Of a DNA stretch of 64,000 bases, positions 32,678 through 41,765 are shown in pieces. The position numbers and the translations under genes were made by a program. The notes under the pieces were generated by a model. It did no database searches. It was given only the letters and a program-made list of their open reading frames with translations, and was not told where the DNA came from. The stretch spans positions 1-64,000 of the forward strand of contig PKWW01000020.1 in NCBI GenBank assembly GCA_003132165.1, in the 5' to 3' direction. Positions within the stretch are counted from its first letter, which is position 1, and the number at the start of each line of letters is the position of its first letter. This DNA is from Acidimicrobiaceae bacterium (lineage in GTDB: Bacteria > Actinomycetota > Acidimicrobiia > Acidimicrobiales > RAAP-2).

Positions 32678-34627
32678 CTACAACTGGGCGGCGATTCTCT
32701 TCGCGAGCTCGTGGCCGGCCTTGGCGTACGCGGGGGTCACCACGACCGCGCCGGGCCCGGCGAGCAGCATGAGGTGATCGAGGAACGCCGGATTCGACAC
32801 CCGGAACTTGACGGCGTGCCGACCATCATCGAGAGCGATCCACTGCGCACTCGGTAAGGGTTCGAAAAGGTACCGCTGGTGCGCCTCGACGACGAGGACG
32901 ACCTCATCGCCCTCGTCGCCCACCTGGGTCAACCAGTTGAGCGCCGTATCGGCGGGGCGGCTACCTGGCGCCGGAGACTTGGCGACGATGGCGTTGATGC
33001 GGTCAACCCGAAAGGTTCGCCACGCCTCGCGCGTCGAACAGTAGGCCCGTACGTAGGTGTGCCCGTTCAGGACCTTGATCTCACGGGGCTCGATAGAGCG
33101 GGCCTGAGACTCTTCGGCGATGCCCGGGGTGTAGATGATCTTGATCTGATCGCGATCGTCCACCGCGTCGCGCACCTGATCGAGAAGCGACTCATTCGAC
33201 GCCAACTCGACCTGGACGAACGAACTCGCCGTCCGCTCGATCTTCTCGATCGCTGAGTAAATGGCCTGGTCCGTGTACACCCTCGATGCTTCACGCAATG
33301 CGATGTTCAACTCGAAGAGGTCGCGCCACATGAAAGGAGAGGGCTCGTCAGTCTCGTTGACGAAGTCCGCCCGATAGATGGAGTCATCGGTGTCCTCGTG
33401 GTCCCAGTCGTCGCAGTCCTTGATCACGTGCGCGGGGAATAATCCGGATCCGTCGTTGGCGTCGGCCATTGGCTCAAGCGAAGTTAACCGGTCCATGATG
33501 AGCCGTACGTGCGCTGGGTCGAGCGCGAACCGCCGGGCCAGTTCACTGATGCGAAGACCATCCTCAGCCAAGTAGACCGCGTGCAGCAATTGCAAGGTCT
33601 CACCGAGCACGTCATTGGTCGCGGGTCCGGAGAATCTCAACGAGTCGGGCGAAGGAGCGTTGCCCCGATTCACTTCCTTCAGCCAGTCCCCCAAATCCGA
33701 TTTAAGGGACTTTGGGCTCTGCAGGCGCACCCGCTCGCCCGCTTCGAGAACGAATCGGAGCGCAGCGCGGGGATTCTCGAACGAGATACCCACCTCCACC
33801 TTGCCGTCCTTTTTCGTGGCCGACAGGGCGTGAGGGAACTGGCGCACGAGCAAGTCCGCGTAGTTGGTGTTGGTCGTCACCACGACGTCGATAGGCGATG
33901 GCACCTTTTGGAACTCGGCGCGCCAGGCCTTCGCGAGAGCCAGTGTCTCCTCGTCGACCGCAAACGTGTCCGGCAACACGACGGGCATCGACGTGATGCG
34001 CGAGAAACGATAGCCCTTGATCTCACTGGTTCCCTTCACCCGGGCCACGAGATAGGACGTCCCGTTGAACACGTCGATGACGAGTGGCTCAACCACGCGC
34101 ATCTTGTTCGCCGACGACTGGTACTCGAAGGCGAGCGCGCGACGCAGTTTGAGCGCACGAACAACGGGTGTGTAGTAGGCCGAGAACTCGAGTCCACCAT
34201 CGCCCGCCGGCGCCTCGTTGAAGACACTGAACGCGCCCGACGACCCGAAACCGCAAAACCGCAGCGAAAGTTCGACCACGCGCCGCTCGCTCTCGTTGAA
34301 GTGGATGACCGGCGCGTAACCGCTCGCAGGATCGATGCGGTAGCCAATGGAATCATCGGCCAGGGTGACGGTCTCAATCTCGAAGCCGAGTTCGCGAATC
34401 CGCGCCTTGTCGCGTTCGAACTTCTGGCGCACCGCGCCCTCGTTGCCCTCGTAGGCACGGACCTTCTTCGGGCCCTTGGACGACACCGGATACTCATCGA
34501 TTTTCAGGTCGCGGACAATCTCCTCCTGGGTGAGGGGCTTGCGATCGGTCCAAGCCCTCTGCAACAAGAGCACCAACGCGACCAGACGTTCCCGACTCTG
34601 CTCCACCCCACCACGAATACTGCTCAT
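32678..34627 (-). CDS. pafBC: PafB-PafC fused WYL-domain regulator
   Basis: A 649-residue protein with two copies of the helix-turn-helix plus WYL plus WCX arrangement. HTH1 is near residues 15-90, WYL1 near 165-215 (ALKLRRALAFEYQSS, SYLVARVKGTSEIKGYRFSRI), HTH2 near 345-415 (LRISELARRFALDPAHVRLIMD) and WYL2 near 480-550. Such fused PafBC proteins activate DNA-repair genes independently of LexA in actinobacteria. The ATG at 34627 is preferred to a GTG at 34672 because TATGAT and GGGAG precede it. The usual neighbours (proteasome/Pup genes, tatAC) are absent here; a relaxase gene follows instead. Confidence 0.88.
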   Translation of the reverse strand: MSSIRGGVEQSRERLVALVLLLQRAWTDRKPLTQEEIVRDLKIDEYPVSSKGPKKVRAYEGNEGAVRQKFERDKARIRELGFEIETVTLADDSIGYRIDPASGYAPVIHFNESERRVVELSLRFCGFGSSGAFSVFNEAPAGDGGLEFSAYYTPVVRALKLRRALAFEYQSSANKMRVVEPLVIDVFNGTSYLVARVKGTSEIKGYRFSRITSMPVVLPDTFAVDEETLALAKAWRAEFQKVPSPIDVVVTTNTNYADLLVRQFPHALSATKKDGKVEVGISFENPRAALRFVLEAGERVRLQSPKSLKSDLGDWLKEVNRGNAPSPDSLRFSGPATNDVLGETLQLLHAVYLAEDGLRISELARRFALDPAHVRLIMDRLTSLEPMADANDGSGLFPAHVIKDCDDWDHEDTDDSIYRADFVNETDEPSPFMWRDLFELNIALREASRVYTDQAIYSAIEKIERTASSFVQVELASNESLLDQVRDAVDDRDQIKIIYTPGIAEESQARSIEPREIKVLNGHTYVRAYCSTREAWRTFRVDRINAIVAKSPAPGSRPADTALNWLTQVGDEGDEVVLVVEAHQRYLFEPLPSAQWIALDDGRHAVKFRVSNPAFLDHLMLLAGPGAVVVTPAYAKAGHELAKRIAAQL

Positions 34628-34636
34628 GAAACTCCC

Positions 34637-34642
34637 ATCATA
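34637..34642 (-). promoter_or_regulatory. -10 element TATGAT for pafBC
   Basis: TATGAT, close to the consensus TATAAT, ends 9 nt before the pafBC ATG; GGGAG lies between them. Confidence 0.5.
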
Positions 34643-34694
34643 GATATCACGAGGGTACCGGCGACGTGTCACACTCCGCGATTACGGCACCGCG

Positions 34695-35210
34695 CTAGCG
34701 CTGAGACCTCGCGTCGACATCGCCGCGCAGGGCCTCTTCACGTCGCCACGTGCCCGACCTTCCGCCCGACTTCTCCCACAGGGCGACCGCGTCGATCGTC
34801 ATTGTCCGATCGGTCGACTTGCACATGTCATAAATCGTCAGCGCCGCGACGGTCACCGCCGTCAGGGCCTCCATCTCGACGCCGGTCCGGTCGACCGTGT
34901 CGACACTCGCCTCAACGTCGATGTGGGTGTCGGCAATCACGAAATTCACGTAGACGTTGCCGACCAGTACTGGATGCGACATCGGCAGAAGCATCGCCGC
35001 CTGTTTCGCGGCTTGAATGCCCGCGACCCGAGCCGTTGCGAGGACGTCGCCCTTGTTCATAGTGTTCGCCGCGACGCTGGCTGTGGTCTCGGCGAGCATG
35101 TTGACACGGCACCTTGCGAGCGCGCGCCGCGCGCTGATCTCAGAGGGTCCCAGATCGCGCGGGAAAGCCCCGTTCAACGCTGTTCTTCGTATTTGGTGGA
35201 AGTCGTCCAC
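34695..35210 (-). CDS. moaC: Cyclic pyranopterin monophosphate synthase MoaC
   Basis: A 171-residue MoaC, the second enzyme of molybdenum cofactor synthesis. Key motifs are KGDVLATARVAGIQAAKQAA, the active-site region LLPMSHPV (usually LIPLCHPL; the His is kept, the Cys is Ser), TGVEMEALTAVTVAALTIYDMCK and LWEKSGGRSG. The GTG start at 35210 lies 6 nt after TAGCAT, supporting a leaderless mRNA. MoeB at 56287-57450 is the only other Moco-related gene in the window. Confidence 0.9.
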   Translation of the reverse strand: MDDFHQIRRTALNGAFPRDLGPSEISARRALARCRVNMLAETTASVAANTMNKGDVLATARVAGIQAAKQAAMLLPMSHPVLVGNVYVNFVIADTHIDVEASVDTVDRTGVEMEALTAVTVAALTIYDMCKSTDRTMTIDAVALWEKSGGRSGTWRREEALRGDVDARSQR

Positions 35211-35216
35211 GGCGCC

Positions 35217-35222
35217 ATGCTA
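35217..35222 (-). promoter_or_regulatory. -10 element TAGCAT, leaderless start of moaC
   Basis: TAGCAT on the minus strand ends 6 nt before the moaC GTG. Confidence 0.55.
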
Positions 35223-35292
35223 CCGAGCACGGATGGAGTCGTGCGTCGAGACGGTACACTGCCCACGTCGCTTTGCTGTACAGGAGTTGCTC

Positions 35293-35580
35293 ATGCCGAC
35301 CTACGAATACGAATGCCAATCGTGCCACCAGCGCGTCGAAGCGGTCCAGAAGTTCTCCGACTCCGCCCTCACGACCTGCGAGGTCTGCGGCGGCGAACTG
35401 CGCAAAGTCTTCTCTGCGGTCGGCATCGTCTTCAAGGGAAGCGGCTTCTATAAGACTGACAGCCGTGGTTCGAGTTCGTCCTCGACGCCGCCCGCCGCGC
35501 CGCCATCAACCACTGCGCCTGCGACGCCGACACCCGTCGCGACCGCCGCGCCCAGCACTTCGGCGAAGCCCTCGGACTAG
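35293..35580 (+). CDS. FmdB-family zinc ribbon protein
   Basis: A 95-residue protein. The first 45 residues form the FmdB (CXXC) zinc ribbon: MPTYEYECQSCHQRVE followed by TTCEVCGGELRKVFSAVGI, ending with the family FKGSGFYKTD. The rest is a Ser/Pro/Thr/Ala-rich tail. Function is not known; family members are proposed regulators of formamide/amide use in one species and are widespread. The ATG has CAGGAG 7 nt upstream. Longer in-frame starts upstream would overlap moaC and are rejected. Its stop shares CTAG with pmbA. Confidence 0.85.
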   Translation: MPTYEYECQSCHQRVEAVQKFSDSALTTCEVCGGELRKVFSAVGIVFKGSGFYKTDSRGSSSSSTPPAAPPSTTAPATPTPVATAAPSTSAKPSD

Positions 35581-36932
35581 GAGCCCGAGACCGCGATCCC
35601 TGAGATCGCGAGCGACTGACCCGCCGCGCTGCCCGGCAGCCACTCGACGTCACTTCCGACGTAGAGGACATCGAGCAGCATTCGTTGCAGTGTCGAGGCG
35701 ACGGTGATTTCACGCACGGGCTCGGCGAGTTGACCGTCACGAATCATCAGGCCCGTGATACCGACCGAGAAGTCCCCTGAGATTGGGTTGACACCCGAGT
35801 GGACACCGGTCAGCGATTCGACGAAAATACCGTTGCCGACGCGGCGAAATATCTCCGTCTGGTCGATATCACCCGGCTCGAGCTGCAGCGCGCGACACCC
35901 GGCCGACGGCGAACCGGCGATGCCGCCGCGCACCGCGCTGCCGGTCGACACCGTGCCCGCGCGTCGCGCCGACACGGTGTCGTAGACGAATGCTTTCAGT
36001 TGTCCGTGCTCGATGAGCACGTTGCGCCGGCAGGCCAGTCCCTCACCGTCGTAGATGCTGGCGTTGAAGTGGCGCGGATCGGTCGGATCGTCGAGCAACG
36101 TAAACAGCGACGACGCGACATCTTCGCCAATGCGGTTGGCGAAGAACGACCGGCCATAGACGACCGCCTCGCCACTCAACGCGCCACCAATGATTGCCAG
36201 CAGTGTCGAGGTACTGCGAGGGTCAAAGACCGCCGTGCACTTCATGGACGGCGGCTTCACCGCGCCGAGCATCCGCGTGGCCCTCGAGATCGCGTCATTC
36301 GCCGCCTCGTTGATGTCGAGGTCTCGAGGCGCCCGGCCCGCCGACAATCCCCAGCCGGTCTGGTCGCTCGCGCCGTCGGTCGCGATCGCTTCAACCGACA
36401 CGTAGGCACCGGACCTCGCGTACGACGCGCAGATTCCAGTCGTCGAGACGATCGCGGCCTCAGCTACGTAATCGGAGTAATTCGCTGAGTCGACCTGGCG
36501 AATGCGGGGGTCGCCCGATCGAACCATCCTCTCGAGTTCGATGGCCATGGCGATCTTCTCGTCGAGCGCGGTCGTGAGGACCGAGTCATCGGTGAGTTCC
36601 AGTACTGCGCCCTCCACGCCGTCGGGACGTGCGAAGGCGATGAACTCGTCTTCGGTGGCAAAGCGGGCGTTATCGCGGGCTTCACGAAGCGCGTCGGCAA
36701 TCGCCTCGTCGTCGAGTGACCCCGCCCACGCCGTGCCGACCTGCGCGCCAGAACTTCCGTCGCGTAGGACTCGGATGCCAATACCCGACGTTGACGCACT
36801 CGAGAGGTTCTCAATCTCGCCCTGATACGCCTGCACCTCAGTATCGGTGCCCGTGGAGAGATAGACCTCGATCTCCTCGGATCCCTTGACTGACTCGAGG
36901 ATGCGTTGGGCACGCTCAATAAGTTCACTCAT
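35577..36932 (-). CDS. pmbA: TldD/PmbA family metalloprotease subunit (PmbA-like)
   Basis: A 451-residue member of the PmbA (TldE) side of the TldD/TldE protease pair. The N-terminal domain has IEVYLSTGTDTEVQAYQGEI and the C-terminal part FAYD-like VYGRSFFANRIGE and the GDFSVGITGLMIRDG motif; the HExxxH zinc motif is absent, as expected for this subunit. It starts at 36932 through a 4-nt ATGA overlap with the tldD stop; a longer frame to 37019 is rejected for that reason. With TldD it should form a cytoplasmic protease acting on unfolded or modified peptides. Confidence 0.9.
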   Translation of the reverse strand: MSELIERAQRILESVKGSEEIEVYLSTGTDTEVQAYQGEIENLSSASTSGIGIRVLRDGSSGAQVGTAWAGSLDDEAIADALREARDNARFATEDEFIAFARPDGVEGAVLELTDDSVLTTALDEKIAMAIELERMVRSGDPRIRQVDSANYSDYVAEAAIVSTTGICASYARSGAYVSVEAIATDGASDQTGWGLSAGRAPRDLDINEAANDAISRATRMLGAVKPPSMKCTAVFDPRSTSTLLAIIGGALSGEAVVYGRSFFANRIGEDVASSLFTLLDDPTDPRHFNASIYDGEGLACRRNVLIEHGQLKAFVYDTVSARRAGTVSTGSAVRGGIAGSPSAGCRALQLEPGDIDQTEIFRRVGNGIFVESLTGVHSGVNPISGDFSVGITGLMIRDGQLAEPVREITVASTLQRMLLDVLYVGSDVEWLPGSAAGQSLAISGIAVSGS

Positions 36933-38326
36933 GATGCGGTACCCCCAATGGTGACGCCCGTGAGACGCATGGTGGCCTGTCCCGTGCCCACCGGCACCGA
37001 CTGGCCATCCTTGCCGCACGTTCCCGGCGTCATCGAGAAGTCAGTCGCCACCGCATCCACGCGCTGGAGAACCTCCGGTCCATTGCCAATCAGGTTGCAA
37101 TCGCGCAGCGGCGCGGTGATCTTGCCATCCTCGATGAGAAACGCCGAGGTCATGCCGAAGACGAAGTCGCCCGTCGCGGTGTTCACTTGACCGCCACCGA
37201 GTTGAGCGACATACACGCCACGAGGGGTCTGGGCGACGATCTCGTCAGCGTCAGCGTCACCTTCGAGAAGGTAGGTGTTGGTCATGCGCACCATGGGCAG
37301 GTGCTGGTAGCTCTGGCGACGACCATTACCCGAGGACACCCGGCCTTCCTTCCTCGCGCGCAGGTAGTCCCACATGTAGTCGGTGAGAATCCCATTCTCG
37401 ATGAGCACGTTGCGCGAACCCGGACGGCCCTCGTCATCAATTGCGAGGTAACCCCACTCCCCGGCGACGGTACCGTCGTCGACGAGCGTAACGAGTGAGC
37501 TCGCCACCTGTTGTCCGACTTTGCCCGCGTAGACCGACGCGTTCTTCAAGATGGCGTCCGCCTCGAGGCCGTGACCGCACGCCTCGTGGAAGAGGATCCC
37601 GCCGGATCCACCAGCCAACACCACCGGCAGGTCGCCCGAGGGCGCCGGACGGGCGTCAAGCTTCGTAATGGCCTGGTGTGCGGCGCCACTGGCAGCCTGT
37701 TCCACGGCATCGCGCGTCAGCAACTCGAAACCGAGCGTGCCCGCAATTGGACGGTAACCGGTCTGCATCCCGACGTCACCACTAGCCACGCACGAGATGT
37801 TGAATCGGGTCCGCACCTGGTGATCGGCTACGAACACGCCCTCGGAGTTGGCCACGAGGAAACGGCGGGTCGAATCGCCGAGGGCGACCTGCACCTGAGT
37901 GATCGCCGAACCCTGGGAACGCGCGACGTCGTCGGCGTACCGGAGGAGCTCGATCTTCTTCGCCTTGTCGACGTCGCTGGGCTGAATCCGCGCACGCGTC
38001 GAGTGGTCTGCGAGGGCGCCGAGGGCGATCTCGCGCACGCCACCTCCGCCCTCTCGAGCGACCGCCGACGCCGCATGCGCGGCCGCGAACAGCCCTTTTT
38101 CGGAGAGGTCGGCAGTATGGGCGAAGCCGGTCGTCTCGCCGACGACGACGCGGATGCCGGCGCCGCGATCGCGACCGGAGCTCAACTCCTCGACGCGGCT
38201 CTGGTCGAGCATCGCCGATGACGTGGTGCGGTCCTCGACGAAGACCTCGGCAAATTCGCCTCCGCGACCCAGCGCTTCACCGAGAACTCGTTGCAGGACG
38301 TCGTGTTGGACCAGGGTGTCGGACAT
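36929..38326 (-). CDS. tldD: TldD metalloprotease
   Basis: A 465-residue TldD with the zinc-binding motif in FHEACGHGLEADA (HExxxH) and typical ends: GDFVFGMTSAFLIEDGKI and the C-terminal TPGTCGKDGQSVPVGTGQ. TldD and TldE form a heterodimer that degrades peptides in the cytoplasm, including maturation of some ribosomal peptides in other bacteria. No such peptide gene is evident beside it. The ATG at 38326 has TACGCT 7 nt upstream; pmbA follows with a 4-nt overlap. Confidence 0.93.
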   Translation of the reverse strand: MSDTLVQHDVLQRVLGEALGRGGEFAEVFVEDRTTSSAMLDQSRVEELSSGRDRGAGIRVVVGETTGFAHTADLSEKGLFAAAHAASAVAREGGGGVREIALGALADHSTRARIQPSDVDKAKKIELLRYADDVARSQGSAITQVQVALGDSTRRFLVANSEGVFVADHQVRTRFNISCVASGDVGMQTGYRPIAGTLGFELLTRDAVEQAASGAAHQAITKLDARPAPSGDLPVVLAGGSGGILFHEACGHGLEADAILKNASVYAGKVGQQVASSLVTLVDDGTVAGEWGYLAIDDEGRPGSRNVLIENGILTDYMWDYLRARKEGRVSSGNGRRQSYQHLPMVRMTNTYLLEGDADADEIVAQTPRGVYVAQLGGGQVNTATGDFVFGMTSAFLIEDGKITAPLRDCNLIGNGPEVLQRVDAVATDFSMTPGTCGKDGQSVPVGTGQATMRLTGVTIGGTAS

Positions 38327-38333
38327 GGGCTTC

Positions 38334-38339
38334 AGCGTA
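38334..38339 (-). promoter_or_regulatory. -10 element TACGCT, leaderless start of tldD-pmbA
   Basis: TACGCT on the minus strand ends 7 nt before the tldD ATG. Confidence 0.5.
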
Positions 38340-38531
38340 TCGCCCGTCTTGGAATATCCTCCCTCGGCGTCCGGTCCTCGAGCACGGCCAAGTTTTCAGA
38401 GGCATGCTGTAAATAACGCCCACTCGAGACATGAATGGGTTAAGGATTGAACATGAGGATTCCGCGGCGACGTCGTATCCCCGCTGTCCACCAATGAAGG
38501 CCACGACCCGTCGTGTACTAGAGGAGAACCA

Positions 38532-39338
38532 ATGAGTGACACCACCGACAACAGCGAGCAGGGGCACGATGAGCCGGGCGTGCTCCCACTGGTTCGTACC
38601 CGCACACGGCGCCAAATGCGACTCCTACTCGCGGTCATCGCCGCGCTGGTGCTCGTGACGGTGATCCTCCAGGGAATCTCGCTCGGGCGCACGAACACCT
38701 CGGGCTCGCCGTCAGCGTCCGCCTCGACAATCACCGTCACCGGTTCGGGCACCGCGCACGGCACGCCCGACACCGTCAGCTTCGAGATCGGCGTCAACAC
38801 TGTCGCAAAGAGTGCGACTGAGGCGCTGAAGGAGAACAACGTCCGCGTCGGATCACTAGAGGCGGCCCTGATCGGCCACGGAGTGACCCGTCGCAATATG
38901 CAGACGTCGGGTCTGGACATCTATACCAACACCGACTCGCACGGCAATATCACCGGTTTTACCGCCGAGGACACGCTCGACGTAACGATGCACAAGATTG
39001 CCAAGGCCGGAAGCGCCATTGACGCCGCCGCCAAGGCCGCCGGTAACGGCGCGCAACTAAGCGGTCTTTCGTTCTCGATCTCCAACCAGTCCAAGTTGCT
39101 CGCCACCGCGCGCGAGGCCGCGATGAACAACGCCTACACCGAAGCCTCCCAAATCGCTACCGCCGGACACACGACGTTGGGCTCGGTCGTTCGCATCACC
39201 GACCAGGAGAACGCGAGCTCAGTGACCCCCGTCTACGGCAACAGTTTTCAGGCGACCGCGTCTACGGCGGTGCCGATCGAGGCGGGTAGCCAGTCAATCA
39301 ACGTGCAGGTCACCGTCGTCTACGCCCTGAAGGGATAA
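38532..39338 (+). CDS. Membrane-anchored SIMPL domain protein
   Basis: A 268-residue protein with a short cytoplasmic N terminus, one membrane segment at about residues 29-50 and an extracytoplasmic SIMPL (DUF541, formerly YggE/Omp28) domain. The domain starts TITVTGSGTAHGTPDTVSFEIGV and shows the typical LEAALIGHGVTRRNMQTSGLDI stretch. SIMPL proteins are linked to oxidative stress and surface assembly, without a defined activity. GAGGAG precedes the ATG by 6 nt. It is monocistronic. Confidence 0.87.
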   Translation: MSDTTDNSEQGHDEPGVLPLVRTRTRRQMRLLLAVIAALVLVTVILQGISLGRTNTSGSPSASASTITVTGSGTAHGTPDTVSFEIGVNTVAKSATEALKENNVRVGSLEAALIGHGVTRRNMQTSGLDIYTNTDSHGNITGFTAEDTLDVTMHKIAKAGSAIDAAAKAAGNGAQLSGLSFSISNQSKLLATAREAAMNNAYTEASQIATAGHTTLGSVVRITDQENASSVTPVYGNSFQATASTAVPIEAGSQSINVQVTVVYALKG

Positions 39339-39394
39339 CTCGAGCCGGGACCATCGACCCGGTCTCACCCGGGACCGTTCCGAGGGCCAGAAAC

Positions 39395-39400
39395 TAGGCT
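39395..39400 (+). promoter_or_regulatory. -10 element TAGGCT, leaderless start of dxs
   Basis: TAGGCT ends 6 nt before the GTG at 39407, the same hexamer and spacing as before kgd. Confidence 0.55.
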
Positions 39401-39406
39401 GGGTTG

Positions 39407-41332
39407 GTGATTCTGCCGTCCATCGAAACCCCCGCCGACCTCCAAGCGCTTTCGTACAAAGAGTTGGACCAACTCAGTGCCGAGATCCGTGAGTTCATCA
39501 TCTCGACGGTCAAGACGACGGGCGGTCACCTCGGCTCAAATCTGGGCGTGGTGGAACTCACGCTGGCCCTGCACCGAGTGTTCGAATCTCCCAAGGACAT
39601 TCTGCTCTGGGACACGGGTCATCAGTCCTACGTGCACAAACTCCTGACCGGACGCCGGTACGGTTTCAAGAACCTGCGCCAGCGCGGTGGCCTCTCGGGC
39701 TACCCCAACCGCTCCGAGAGCGCACACGACTGGATCGAATCCTCGCACGCCTCCACCGCCCTCTCCTACGCGCACGGTCTCTCGGTCGCCCTGCAGCAGC
39801 GTAAGGAGCTGATCGGTCACGGCGGCAAACGCCACGTGGTGGCGGTCGTGGGCGACGGCTCGCTCACCGGCGGCATGGCCTACGAGGCGCTCAACAACCT
39901 CGGCGTATCCAGTCAGCGCGTCGTGATCGTGCTCAACGACAACGGACGCAGTTACGCGCCCACTATTTCCAAGTTGTCGGCGTCACTGACGACCCTTCGC
40001 CTCAACCACACCTACCTGACGCTGCGCGAGCGCCTGCGTCGGTTGGTCCCGCACCTGCCCCGGGTCGGTAAAGCCGCCTACCTCGGCATCGACGGGGTCA
40101 CCTCGGTCGTGCGCGAAATGGTCACCCCGCACACGTTCTTCGAGACCCTCGGCATCCGCTACATCGGGCCGATCGACGGCCACAACATCGAGTCGATCGA
40201 AGCGGTCCTGCGCAACGCCGCCGAATGGGATGGCCCAATCGTGGTGCATCTGCTCACCGAGAAGGGCCGCGGCTACGAGCCGGCGACCAGCGACAACCTG
40301 AAGATGCACGATTACAAGCTCCCGCCGCGACTGAACGACGAGGAAGTGGCGCCCCAGTCGTTCACCCAGGCCTTCTCCAACGCGCTGACGGCCCTCGCGA
40401 GTGCCGACGACCGAATCGTCGCGATCACCGCGGCCATGGCCGGCCCCACCGGCTTGCTGGGGTTCCAGGAGCGCTTCCCGAAGAGGTTCTTCGACGTCGG
40501 CATCGCGGAACAACACGCGGTCACTGCGGCCGCGGGGATGGCCATGGGCGGACTGAAACCAGTCGTCGCGATCTACTCCACGTTCTTCGCGCGCGCCTTC
40601 GACCAGGCCAATCTGGACGTCGGACTCTTGAACCTGCCGGTCGTGTTCGTCTTTGACCGCGCGGGCATCACCGGTGACGACGGACCGAGCCACCACGGAG
40701 TGCTCGACATCGCCCTCTGTCTCGCGATCCCGAACATGACGATCTTCGCGCCCTCGAGCGCCCAAGAGGTCCCCGAGATGTTGTCGACCGCGATGTCGAT
40801 GTCAACGCCGACCGCCCTCCGGTTTCCGAAGACCCTGCCCCAGCCCTTTGACAAGAAGATCGGCGAAGGCCTGAGGGCCCGACGGGTCACCCGGGGCGAC
40901 GGCTCGCTCTGTGTGCTCGCGGTGGGCAAGATGGCACCGAGTAGCTTCGCGGCGCTGCAACTGCTCGGCGAGACGTCAAGGAGGATCACCCTCTACGACG
41001 TGCGCGTTCTACCCCCCGACGCGACGATGATCGACGACGCGCTCGAGCACGACCGGATCATCACCGTCGAGGACGGAACCCGCCACGGCGGTGGCGGCGC
41101 TCTGATGGTGGCGGCGGCGCGTAATCGCTCCCAAGAACTCGGGCGGCCACTGCCCACCACGCGCATCCTGGGAGTGCCGAGGGCCTACCTCGAGCACCAC
41201 CACCCCGACGCCCTACTCGCCGAAATAGGCCTCGACCCCGAGGGTCTCGCGGGCGCTTTCGAGCGGATCTTGAACGATCAGCCCGAGTTCCCGAGAGTCC
41301 TTCCCGAGGCGCCAAGGCCGAAATTTCTGTAG
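39407..41332 (+). CDS. dxs: 1-deoxy-D-xylulose-5-phosphate synthase
   Basis: A 641-residue ThDP enzyme that condenses pyruvate and glyceraldehyde 3-phosphate, the first step of the MEP isoprenoid pathway. Motifs: GHQSYVHKLLTGR, the ThDP motif VVGDGSLTGGMAYEALNNLG, YIGPIDGHN, FFDVGIAEQHAVTAAAGMA and the C-terminal transketolase-like domain. The GTG at 39407 is chosen over a TTG at 39404 because it fits a leaderless start after TAGGCT. Its product feeds the undecaprenyl carrier used by the cell-wall enzymes encoded in this window. Confidence 0.95.
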   Translation: MILPSIETPADLQALSYKELDQLSAEIREFIISTVKTTGGHLGSNLGVVELTLALHRVFESPKDILLWDTGHQSYVHKLLTGRRYGFKNLRQRGGLSGYPNRSESAHDWIESSHASTALSYAHGLSVALQQRKELIGHGGKRHVVAVVGDGSLTGGMAYEALNNLGVSSQRVVIVLNDNGRSYAPTISKLSASLTTLRLNHTYLTLRERLRRLVPHLPRVGKAAYLGIDGVTSVVREMVTPHTFFETLGIRYIGPIDGHNIESIEAVLRNAAEWDGPIVVHLLTEKGRGYEPATSDNLKMHDYKLPPRLNDEEVAPQSFTQAFSNALTALASADDRIVAITAAMAGPTGLLGFQERFPKRFFDVGIAEQHAVTAAAGMAMGGLKPVVAIYSTFFARAFDQANLDVGLLNLPVVFVFDRAGITGDDGPSHHGVLDIALCLAIPNMTIFAPSSAQEVPEMLSTAMSMSTPTALRFPKTLPQPFDKKIGEGLRARRVTRGDGSLCVLAVGKMAPSSFAALQLLGETSRRITLYDVRVLPPDATMIDDALEHDRIITVEDGTRHGGGGALMVAAARNRSQELGRPLPTTRILGVPRAYLEHHHPDALLAEIGLDPEGLAGAFERILNDQPEFPRVLPEAPRPKFL

Positions 41333-41357
41333 CTGTAACGCGAAAGTACCTCGCCGG

Positions 41358-41363
41358 TACTGT
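41358..41363 (+). promoter_or_regulatory. -10 element TACTGT, leaderless start of msrB
   Basis: TACTGT ends 6 nt before the ATG at 41370. Confidence 0.5.
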
Positions 41364-41369
41364 AACTAC

Positions 41370-41765
41370 ATGAGCTACGAGATTGAAAAGACCGACGAGG
41401 AGTGGCGCAGCGAGTTGCCGACCGACCGTTACGCCGTCCTGCGCCAAGCCGCCACTGAAGCCCCGTTCACCGGATCGTTGCTCCACGTCGACGCCGATGG
41501 CGCCTTCACGTGCGCGGGCTGCGGCCAGCACCTGTTCACCAGCGAGCAGAAATTCGATTCGGGCTGTGGATGGCCGAGTTTCGACGCCTGCGAGCCGGGC
41601 ACGATCATCGAACGAGTCGACCGCTCGCTCTTTCGTGAGCGCACCGAGATTCTCTGCTCCAAATGCGGAGGACACCTCGGGCACGTTTTCAATGATGGTC
41701 CGACCCCGACGGGGCTTCGCTACTGCGTGAACTCGCTCGCCATCGATTTCGACTCGAAGGGCTAG
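41370..41765 (+). CDS. msrB: Peptide-methionine (R)-S-oxide reductase MsrB
   Basis: A 131-residue MsrB that repairs oxidised methionine in proteins. Two CXXC pairs (TCAGCG and LCSKCG) hold the structural zinc, SGCGWPSFDA is the substrate pocket and RYCVNSLAI carries the catalytic Cys. No signal peptide, so cytoplasmic. It is monocistronic and its TAG stop shares CTAG with the opposing ftsX stop. Confidence 0.95.
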   Translation: MSYEIEKTDEEWRSELPTDRYAVLRQAATEAPFTGSLLHVDADGAFTCAGCGQHLFTSEQKFDSGCGWPSFDACEPGTIIERVDRSLFRERTEILCSKCGGHLGHVFNDGPTPTGLRYCVNSLAIDFDSKG

